A stretch of DNA of 64,000 nt from JBGTFE01 sp049799955 (GTDB taxonomy: Bacteria; Acidobacteriota; Blastocatellia; Pyrinomonadales; Pyrinomonadaceae): positions 1 to 64,000 of the forward strand of contig JBARIW010000102.1 of NCBI GenBank assembly GCA_049799955.1, read 5' to 3'. Under the pieces are notes generated by a model. That model searched no databases and was not told where the DNA came from. It was given only the letters and a program-made list of their open reading frames with translations. Positions 57,952 through 64,000 of the stretch are shown here, in pieces. Numbering within the stretch: the first letter of the stretch is position 1; every line of letters starts with the position of its first letter. Position numbers and translations under genes: made by a program.

Positions 57952-59929
57952 ATCCATTCGTCAAAGCGCGAGTTTCTTTTAATTTTCGCGCCATTTCCAT
58001 AAATTCTTCGAGCGTCATCTGCCCGATGTCGCCTTGTTTTCGTTCGCGCAAAGCGATTTTTCCTTCTTCCAGTTCCTTGTCGCCCAAAATGAGCATAAAA
58101 GGAACTTTCTGCATCTGCGCTTCACGAATCTTTGCGCCGATTTTATCAGATTTTGTGTTAAATTCCACGCGAAAACCCGCATCTTTTAACTCTTTAGCAA
58201 TTTTTTCGGCATATTCGTTGATTCTGTCGGTAATCGGCAGAACCGCGATTTGCACCGGCGCGAGCCAGAAGGGAAACGCGCCCGCGAAATGTTCTATCAA
58301 AACGCCGAAAAATCTCTCGACCGAACCGAACAAAGCGCGATGAACCATAATCGGCTGATGCGGCTGGTTGTCGTCGCCGTTATATTCAAGCTCGAAGCGT
58401 TTGGGTAAATTAAAATCGAACTGAACGGTCGATAATTGCCACATACGACCGATTGAATCTTCGACCTTAATATCGATTTTCGGACCGTAAAACGCGGCTT
58501 CGCCTTCGATTCTTTCATAACCGATTTCGCGCCTGTTCAAAGCATTAACCAGCGCGCGTTCGGCATTTTCCCAATCTTCGTCCGAGCCTAAATAACCTTT
58601 GTTTTCAGCGCCGCCGCGAACCGATAATTCGACTTTGAACTTTTCAAACCCGAAAGTCTTGAAAACATCGTAAGCAAAATCGACACACGCGCCAACCTCG
58701 CCCTCGACCTGTTCGGGCATACAGAAAATATGCGCGTCGTCCTGCGTAAATCCGCGCACGCGCATCAATCCGTGCAGAGTTCCCGAAAGCTCGGCGCGAT
58801 AAACCGTTCCGAGTTCGGCGTATCTCAAAGGCAAATCCCGATACGAGCGCGGATGCGATTTGTAAATGCCGATATGAAACGGGCAGTTCATCGGTTTCAA
58901 GCGAAACTCGGTGTCTTCGCCGAATTTCTCCGGCATTTTCATCGGTTCAAAAAGCGAATCGGCGTAATTTTCCTCGTGTCCAGAGGTCTGCCACAACTGA
59001 CGTTTGGCAATATGCGGCGTGAAAACCATTCCGTAATCGCGTTTAATCAATTCGCCGCGCAGATAATTTTCCATTTCAGTGCGAATCGCGCCGCCTTTCG
59101 GGTGAAAAAAGATAAATCCCTGACCGAAATCTTCCTGAATCGAGAACAAATCGAGCTCTTTGCCCAAACGGCGATGGTCGCGTTTTTCGGCTTCTTCACG
59201 CTGTTTGAGCCACGCGTCTAGTTCTTCCTGTTGCGCAAAAGCAGTTCCGTAAATGCGCTGCATCTGCTGATTATTCGCGTCGCCTTTCCAATACGCGCCG
59301 GAAAGCGCAAGCAGTTTAAATGCTTTGATTTTTCCGGTATGCGGAACGTGCGGACCAAGACAAAAATCGACAAACGGGGTGTTTTCGATATGATAAGCCG
59401 TTGCAGTTTCGTCCGCTTTCTCGTTAATCAACTCGCATTTGAGCGGCTCGTCGCGCCCCTGAAAAAGCTTGACCAACTCTTTCTTTTCGATGACTTCGCG
59501 CCGATAAACGAGATTGCGTTTCGCCATCTCGCGCATTTTCTTTTCGATGACCGGCAAATCCGATTCGGTCAAAGCGCGCGGCGCGATAACGTCATAATAA
59601 TAACCGTAACGCGGGTCTTCCATCAGCGCCGGACCGACGCCGAGCTTTGTTCCGGGAAACAAATCCAAAACAGCCGCCGCGAGCAGATGCGCGGTCGAAT
59701 GGCGAATAATTTCCAGACCGTCGCGGGTTTCGGGCAGAATCGGCTCGATTGATAAAACCTCGTCCGTCGCGGCAAGTTCCTTATTCAAATCGACTTCTTC
59801 GCCGTTAACGCGCGCCGCCAGAGCCTTTTTCGCCGCGTCGCGGTCAAATGCTTTCAAAGCATCCGAAACCAATGCGGGCGCGGGAATCTGCTTTTGATTC
59901 TCACCAAATTTTATATTTAATTCACTCAT
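57950..59929 (-). CDS. thrS: Threonyl-tRNA synthetase
   Basis: 659 residues from the ATG at 59929 (MSELNIKFG). Domains: TGS-like (1-60), editing domain with IIRHSTAHLLAAAVLD and TAYHIENTPFVDFCLGPHVP, class II catalytic core with KPMNCPFHIGIYKSHPRSYRDLPLRYAELGTVYR, GLMRVRGFTQDDAHIFC and HRALFGSVERFFGVLIEH, and the anticodon-binding domain (PFWLAPVQIAVLPI). The zinc Cys is in NCPFH. First gene of the thrS-infC-rpmI-rplT block. No Shine-Dalgarno is visible; the leader contains a structured element (60048-60168). Confidence 0.96.
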   Translation of the reverse strand: MSELNIKFGENQKQIPAPALVSDALKAFDRDAAKKALAARVNGEEVDLNKELAATDEVLSIEPILPETRDGLEIIRHSTAHLLAAAVLDLFPGTKLGVGPALMEDPRYGYYYDVIAPRALTESDLPVIEKKMREMAKRNLVYRREVIEKKELVKLFQGRDEPLKCELINEKADETATAYHIENTPFVDFCLGPHVPHTGKIKAFKLLALSGAYWKGDANNQQMQRIYGTAFAQQEELDAWLKQREEAEKRDHRRLGKELDLFSIQEDFGQGFIFFHPKGGAIRTEMENYLRGELIKRDYGMVFTPHIAKRQLWQTSGHEENYADSLFEPMKMPEKFGEDTEFRLKPMNCPFHIGIYKSHPRSYRDLPLRYAELGTVYRAELSGTLHGLMRVRGFTQDDAHIFCMPEQVEGEVGACVDFAYDVFKTFGFEKFKVELSVRGGAENKGYLGSDEDWENAERALVNALNRREIGYERIEGEAAFYGPKIDIKVEDSIGRMWQLSTVQFDFNLPKRFELEYNGDDNQPHQPIMVHRALFGSVERFFGVLIEHFAGAFPFWLAPVQIAVLPITDRINEYAEKIAKELKDAGFRVEFNTKSDKIGAKIREAQMQKVPFMLILGDKELEEGKIALRERKQGDIGQMTLEEFMEMARKLKETRALTNG

Positions 59930-60047
59930 AATTTTGTTAACAGTTAATCTAAATTGGAAAATTCCGACCTTTTGCAAAGCCTTTTCCGATTAAACCAATC
60001 TCGAATGATTAACAATTAACAACTAACTACTACTCAAAAAGATTTGA

Positions 60048-60168
60048 TTTGATAAGAGCGACTTTGCCTTGGCGTTTATATTTAAAACGCCGAATATACG
60101 CGCCATTAGAAGCGCGTCGTAGTAGTTCGTGTAAAAAATGCAAAGTTCTTCGAAAGCATCTTATCAAA
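60048..60168. other. Structured inverted-repeat element upstream of thrS
   Basis: Nested stems by eye: TTTGATAAGA (60048-60057)/TCTTATCAAA (60159-60168), ACTTTGC (60061-60067)/GCAAAGT (60140-60146), GGCGTTT (60071-60077)/AAACGCC (60085-60091) with a 7-nt loop, ACGCGC (60098-60103)/GCGCGT (60112-60117). The result is a multibranched fold of about 120 nt between tRNA-Val and thrS. It could be a leader RNA controlling thrS or a degenerate mobile or tRNA-derived element. Strand is uncertain. Confidence 0.5.
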
Positions 60169-60178
60169 AAAAGAAAAT

Positions 60179-60253
<75 letters not shown>

Positions 60254-60367
60254 ATCTCTCGCTTAGCGAAAAGAAAAGCGAATTAAAAGATTAGCGAAAA
60301 CTTTCACAGGCTGTCAAGTTTTCCGCCGATTTGTTAAATTTATTATAGCAAAAAAGGAGAAATAAAT

Positions 60368-61033
60368 TTGATTAAAGCTGTAATTTTCGACATTGACGGA
60401 ACTCTCATCGATTCAAACGAAGCTCACGCCGAAACTTTTGTCAAAGCATTCGAAAAATTCGGGAAAGACGTTTCGTTTGAAGAATTAAAATGCCTGATTG
60501 GCATGGGCGCGGACGATATTCTCGAAAAATATCTCACAAAAAATGAAATCGAAGAGTTCGGCGAAGCTTTGAAAGAATATCGAAAAGAGATTTTTCTTGA
60601 AAATTATTTGCCGGAGCTGAAAGTTTTCCCGAAAACAAGAGAGCTTTTTGAGAAATTAAAGTCTGACAAAAAACAAACCGCGCTGGCAAGCTCGGCGAGC
60701 GAAGAAGAGCTGAAAGAATACAAAAAACTGCTGAAAATAGACGACCTTATCGAAGAAGAAACAAACGCCGACGACGCGGACGAGGCAAAGCCTGAGCCGG
60801 ATATTTTTCTGGCGGCGTTCGATAAATTAAAAAATGTCGAAAAGCAAGAAGTTCTGGTCATCGGCGACACGCCTTATGACGCGGAAGCGGCGACGAAAGC
60901 GCATCTGAAAATTTTCGGGGTCGAAAGCGGCGGTTGGTCGCGCGAAAAGCTTTTAGAAAAAGGCTGCGCGGAAGTTTATCGCGACATAGCCGAAATTTAC
61001 GAGCGATGTTTAATTTTGAATCTTGAATCTTAA
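60368..61033 (+). CDS. HAD-superfamily phosphatase (phosphoglycolate-phosphatase-like)
   Basis: 221 residues. The TTG start at 60368 has an AAGGAG site 9 bases upstream and gives LIKAVIFDIDGTLIDSNEAHAE (motif I DIDGTLID). Motif II is in ALASSASEEELK, and motif III/IV VLVIGDTPYDAEAATKA. Cap between motifs I and II. Substrate unknown. The last residues (CLILNLES and stop) are encoded by AATCTTG repeat DNA, which suggests the C-terminus was replaced by a repeat. Confidence 0.92.
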   Translation: MIKAVIFDIDGTLIDSNEAHAETFVKAFEKFGKDVSFEELKCLIGMGADDILEKYLTKNEIEEFGEALKEYRKEIFLENYLPELKVFPKTRELFEKLKSDKKQTALASSASEEELKEYKKLLKIDDLIEEETNADDADEAKPEPDIFLAAFDKLKNVEKQEVLVIGDTPYDAEAATKAHLKIFGVESGGWSREKLLEKGCAEVYRDIAEIYERCLILNLES

Positions 61034-61036
61034 ATT
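61012..61036. repeat. Short AATCTTG array forming the end of the HAD gene
   Basis: TTAATTTTGAATCTTGAATC contains two or three 7-bp units. The TAA stop of the HAD gene is inside it. No inverted partner follows. Confidence 0.7.
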
Positions 61037-61040
61037 GCTT

Positions 61041-62006
61041 TTAAATAGCTAATCTGGTCATCGAGCTGCAAAATTTGTGCATTCCGATGGCGACGAGTTG
61101 CGCCGTTCTTCCGTCTTCGTCGAAGTTCGGATTCATTTCCGAAAATTCGATAACTTTCGTGTTGACGAGCTTTGCGGCAAATTGGACGAGCGTTAAAAAT
61201 TCGCCTGAACGCAGTCCGATTGAACTCGGCGCGGTTACGCCGGGCGCGTCGGACGAGCGAACGACGCTCAAATCGAAGCTGAAAAATGTGCTCAGCGACG
61301 AGCTGTGATTGATAAATTTTTGCCTGACAAGCTCGCGCACTTCCATATCGGCGGTTTCACGCGAGCGAAGCTGTTCGAGGCTGACCATATTTACGCCTAA
61401 ATTCTGCAAATAACGGAAATAGACGGGCGAAACGTAGTGCGGCTGGTAGGCGATTTCGTAGAAATAATCGGGTCGAAGAAGTTTTTCTTCCAAAAGCCAT
61501 CGAAACTGCGTCGCGTTATTGCGCTCTTCGCCCGCGCTTACGTCGAAATGCGCGTCAACGTTAATCGCAATCCAGTTTTCCTTTCCGAAAACTTCCGCCA
61601 TCGCGCAGCCGTCCGGGTAAGAAACATCATTGCCGCCGCCGATTGTGATGACTTTTTTCCCGTCGCGCAAAAATCTTGTAACCAGACGGCAATGCGCGTC
61701 GTGCGTTTCTTCCAAGCTATCGCCGGTTTTCGTGTTGCCGAAATCGAAAACTTTCGCCGTAATGCCGAAAGGCGTCAGCTTGTAAAACTCCCGGCGAATA
61801 ATATCGGGCGCAAGCACCGCGCCTTCCCGCCCGTGAGCGCGCCGGACGCCTTCGTCGGTCGGGCAGCCGATGATAACGATGTCGGCTGCTTCATAGTCCT
61901 TTTCGGCTGAAGAAACGACTTCGCCCAAACGCGTGTCGCTGCGGTCGTTTGTGTTGAAATATAAATCTTCGTCGGGACGCCTCGCGGCTTCAAAAAAATC
62001 GCTCAT
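61041..62006 (-). CDS. Arginase/agmatinase-like ureohydrolase with altered metal site
   Basis: 321 residues. The ureohydrolase fold is clear (IIGCPTDEGVRRAHGREGAVLAP; VITIGGGNDVSYPDG; AINVDAHFDV; SFDLSVVRSSDAPGV). Of the six Mn ligands, the DAHxD set is intact, but the first His is Asn (GGGND) and the last DxD reads DLS. Related formimidoylglutamase-like proteins in Bacteroidetes share such changes. It may be a one-metal enzyme, a formimidoylglutamate hydrolase, or inactive. No hut genes are nearby. Confidence 0.85.
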   Translation of the reverse strand: MSDFFEAARRPDEDLYFNTNDRSDTRLGEVVSSAEKDYEAADIVIIGCPTDEGVRRAHGREGAVLAPDIIRREFYKLTPFGITAKVFDFGNTKTGDSLEETHDAHCRLVTRFLRDGKKVITIGGGNDVSYPDGCAMAEVFGKENWIAINVDAHFDVSAGEERNNATQFRWLLEEKLLRPDYFYEIAYQPHYVSPVYFRYLQNLGVNMVSLEQLRSRETADMEVRELVRQKFINHSSSLSTFFSFDLSVVRSSDAPGVTAPSSIGLRSGEFLTLVQFAAKLVNTKVIEFSEMNPNFDEDGRTAQLVAIGMHKFCSSMTRLAI

Positions 62007-62063
62007 AATTTGCTAAATGCTTTTTGGTAAGCTATAAAATATCTTAGTTTAATTATTCGCCCG

Positions 62064-62150
62064 ATGGAAAACTATTGCAACAATTCGACTGAAAATTTCG
62101 CTTATCTTTGGCGACGCGCAATGGGTTTTTCCGAAAAACGTACGGCGTAA
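62064..62150 (+). CDS. Possible trp leader peptide ORF
   Basis: 28-codon ORF (MENYCNNSTENFAYLW, then RRAMGFSEKRTA) ending at a hairpin AAAAACGT (62134-62141)/ACGTTTTT (62151-62158), 30 bp before the strong terminator of 62180. It has one Trp and several aromatic residues. Such an ORF-plus-terminator layout before trpD would fit attenuation, but with only one Trp codon this is weak. Confidence 0.25.
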   Translation: MENYCNNSTENFAYLWRRAMGFSEKRTA

Positions 62151-62179
62151 ACGTTTTTTAGTTTTATAAATTTTGGAAG

Positions 62180-62217
62180 CCCGCTGCTCAAAAAAATCCT
62201 TTTGGCAGCGGGTTTTT
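62180..62217 (+). terminator. Rho-independent terminator just upstream of trpD (possible attenuator)
   Basis: CCCGCTGC (62180-62187) pairs with GCAGCGGG (62205-62212) and is followed by TTTTT (62213-62217). It lies in the divergent gap, 12 bp before the trpD ATG. Because no plus-strand gene precedes it, the likeliest role is premature termination of the trpDC transcript. Confidence 0.8.
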
Positions 62218-62228
62218 ATCTGGAAAAT

Positions 62229-63329
62229 ATGCAGGAATTTGAAGAACAAAATCGCCCGAAATGGATTTTGCCGACGCCGAAGCGAACGGACGAGCCGACG
62301 CCTAAAGGTTTGAAAAATCTTCTGCTTCATTTGATGCAGGGACAAAATCTCAGGCGCGAAGAGGCGAAACATCTGCTGGACGAGCTTTTGAGCGAAGACG
62401 CGTCAGATGTGCAAATTTCCGCCGCGCTGGTCGCTCTGGCAATAAAAGGCGAAACAATCGAAGAATTAGCCGGAATGGCGGAAGCGATGCGCGAGCATTC
62501 GGTAAAAATAAACTCGATTCACCGGGAATTTATCGACACAGCCGGAACGGGTTCGAGCCGCGTCAAAACTTTTAACGTCTCGACCGCCGCCGCGTTCGTT
62601 ATTGCGGGCGCGGGTTTGCCCGTCGCCAAACACGGAAGCCGCGCCGCAACGAGTCTTTCGGGCAGCGCTGACGTTCTTTCGGCGCTCGGCGTAAATGTTT
62701 CGGCAAGCCGCGAAACTTCCGAAAAAAACTTAAACGAAATCGGCATCTGTTTTATGTTCGCGCCGCTTTATCACGCTTCGACGGCGCGTGTCGCCGCCGT
62801 TAGACGACAATTAGGCGTTCACACGACATTCAATCTTCTGGGTCCGATGACGAATCCGGCAAACGCGCCGTTCCAGATTATGGGCGTCTGGCACAAGGCT
62901 CTTGTTTCGCAAGCTGCGCAGACGCTCGCCGCGCTTAAAACAAAACGCGCATGGGTGGTTCACGGGCTTGACGGGTTGGATGAAATAACGATTTCCGACA
63001 AAACTTTTGTCGCCGAAGTAAGCGATGATAATATCAAATATTTTGAAATTTCGCCCGGAGATTTGGGCTTTGAAAAAGTTCCGGTTTCCGGTTTGGAAAG
63101 CCTGCGCGGCGGAAATGCAGAACAAAACTCGAAAATTATCAGGGAAGTTTTAAATGGAAAAAGAAAAGACGAGGCGCGCTCGCTTGTTCTGATAAACGCG
63201 GCGGCGGCACTTTTTGTCGGCGGAAAGGCGGAGAATTTATACGATGCCGCCGAGCTTGCAAATAAAAGTCTCGAAAGCGGAAAGGCTTTGGAAAAACTGG
63301 AAAATTTGATTGAAGCGACGCGGGATTAA
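62229..63329 (+). CDS. trpD: Anthranilate phosphoribosyltransferase
   Basis: 366 residues from the ATG at 62229, which lies after the terminator; the earlier TTG at 62202 is inside the hairpin. It joins anthranilate to PRPP, the second step of tryptophan synthesis. Motifs: FIDTAGTGSSRVKTFNVSTAAAFV (PRPP-binding, normally GTGGD), KHGSRAATSLSGSADVLSALG, HTTFNLLGPMTNPA. The GTGGD loop reads GTGSS here. An extra 30-residue N-terminal tail (EEQNRPKWILPTPK) precedes the normal domain. Confidence 0.94.
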   Translation: MQEFEEQNRPKWILPTPKRTDEPTPKGLKNLLLHLMQGQNLRREEAKHLLDELLSEDASDVQISAALVALAIKGETIEELAGMAEAMREHSVKINSIHREFIDTAGTGSSRVKTFNVSTAAAFVIAGAGLPVAKHGSRAATSLSGSADVLSALGVNVSASRETSEKNLNEIGICFMFAPLYHASTARVAAVRRQLGVHTTFNLLGPMTNPANAPFQIMGVWHKALVSQAAQTLAALKTKRAWVVHGLDGLDEITISDKTFVAEVSDDNIKYFEISPGDLGFEKVPVSGLESLRGGNAEQNSKIIREVLNGKRKDEARSLVLINAAAALFVGGKAENLYDAAELANKSLESGKALEKLENLIEATRD

Positions 63330-63330
63330 T

Positions 63331-64000
63331 ATGTTTTTAACGGAAATTATCGAACTGAAAAAAAAGCGGCTTGAGCTTGTAAAATCGAGAATCTCAACTG
63401 AAGAATTGAAGCAAAAAGCCTTTTCCGCTCGTGAAAACTCCGAATCTCATCGCCTGCAAAAGGCTTTACCGGATAATGATAAAATTAATATTATTGCCGA
63501 GATAAAACGCGCTTCGCCGTCGAAAGGCGTCATAAATGATAAAATCGACGTTGCGGAAACGGCAAAATCTTATGAAAACGGCGGCGCGCGCGCGATTTCC
63601 GTTTTGACCGAAGAAGATAAATTTAAAGGCTCTCTGGAAGATTTGAAGGCAGTCAAAAATGCTGTCAGTCTGCCGGTTTTGCGGAAAGATTTTATTTTCG
63701 ACGAATTTCAGATTTATGAATCGGCTTTTGCGGGCGCGGATGTGATTTTGCTGATTGCGGCAATGCTGGATGATAAAGATTTGCAAAATCTTTATCATCT
63801 GGCGGAAGAAATTTTAGGACTCGACGCGCTGGTCGAAGTTCACACGCTCGAAGAGCTGGAAAGAGTAAAAAAAATCGGCGCGCGCATTATCGGTGTAAAC
63901 AATCGTGATTTGCGCTCGTTCAAAATTTCTTTAGATGTTTCGAGAGAATTGATAAAACACGCGCCGAAAGATGCGCTGATGATTGCAGAAAGCGGACTGC
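63331..64000 (+). CDS. trpC: Indole-3-glycerol phosphate synthase, 3'-truncated by window edge
   Basis: The ATG at 63331 follows the trpD stop by one base, so the two are co-transcribed. 223 residues visible; about 35 more expected. It closes the indole ring of CdRP in tryptophan synthesis. Motifs: IIAEIKRASPSKG (catalytic Lys), LPVLRKDFIFDEFQIYES, DVILLIAAML, LVEVHTLEELERV, IIGVNNRDLRSFKISLD. No frameshift up to the edge. Confidence 0.96.
   Translation, partial: MFLTEIIELKKKRLELVKSRISTEELKQKAFSARENSESHRLQKALPDNDKINIIAEIKRASPSKGVINDKIDVAETAKSYENGGARAISVLTEEDKFKGSLEDLKAVKNAVSLPVLRKDFIFDEFQIYESAFAGADVILLIAAMLDDKDLQNLYHLAEEILGLDALVEVHTLEELERVKKIGARIIGVNNRDLRSFKISLDVSRELIKHAPKDALMIAESGL

Overview
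The window looks like chromosomal DNA from an acidobacterium, most probably a Blastocatellia/Pyrinomonadales-type organism. The support is indirect: a VWFA-related protein of the acidobacterial type, FhaA-like DUF3662/FHA proteins, membrane zinc-ribbon proteins, an actinobacteria-like kinase/phosphatase/cell-wall cluster, and moderate GC. No rRNA or species-level marker is present. Both edges cut genes: aconitase on the left, trpC on the right.

Layout. 1-13 kb: aconitase, a HAD hydrolase, a DUF2059 protein, a LolD/MacB-type ABC pair, YbjQ, a thioesterase with a CrtC/AttH-like protein, an S23 four-helix-bundle gene held between repeat arms, and several secreted or zinc-ribbon proteins. 13-18 kb: a 21-bp tandem array, gamma-glutamyltransferase and a gingipain-like (C25) protease. 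18-27.7 kb: a divergent signalling and cell-wall cluster (FHA, Ser/Thr kinase | FHA, PBP, RodA/FtsW, PP2C). 27.7-40 kb: housekeeping genes (TrmH-type methylase, tRNA-Arg, two cyclophilins, Dtd, Cof phosphatase, MltG, ThpR, glutathione peroxidase, SPFH protein, threonine ammonia-lyase, YitT, a lytic transglycosylase). 40-42 kb: an AT-rich patch with an unrecognised membrane protein. 42-49.6 kb: M1 peptidase, DUF6702, a sugar isomerase/dehydrogenase pair, VWFA. 49.7-60.3 kb: one long minus-strand translation and division block, tRNA-Val - thrS - infC - rpmI - rplT - DUF4160/DUF2442 - pheS - orphan gene - pheT - zapB-like - zapA - 6S RNA. 60.3-64 kb: HAD phosphatase, a ureohydrolase-like protein, trpD-trpC.

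The most unusual property is the intergenic DNA. More than twenty spacers are built the same way: an array of degenerate short repeats, usually 7 bp, facing its own reverse complement across a short centre. Different spacers use different heptamers. The arrays touch or enter genes: they supply stop codons (ABC ATPase, thpR, lytic transglycosylase, HAD phosphatase), encode part of a signal peptide (DUF6702 gene) and encode a 25-residue linker in PheT. A separate 11-unit, 21-bp (3 x 7) quasi-palindromic array lies at 13405-13645. Other points of note are a likely AUC start for infC, a 6S RNA found by structure and synteny, possible attenuation before trpD, a structured element before thrS, foreign-looking genes inside the pheST/rplT block, and a ureohydrolase-like protein with altered metal ligands.
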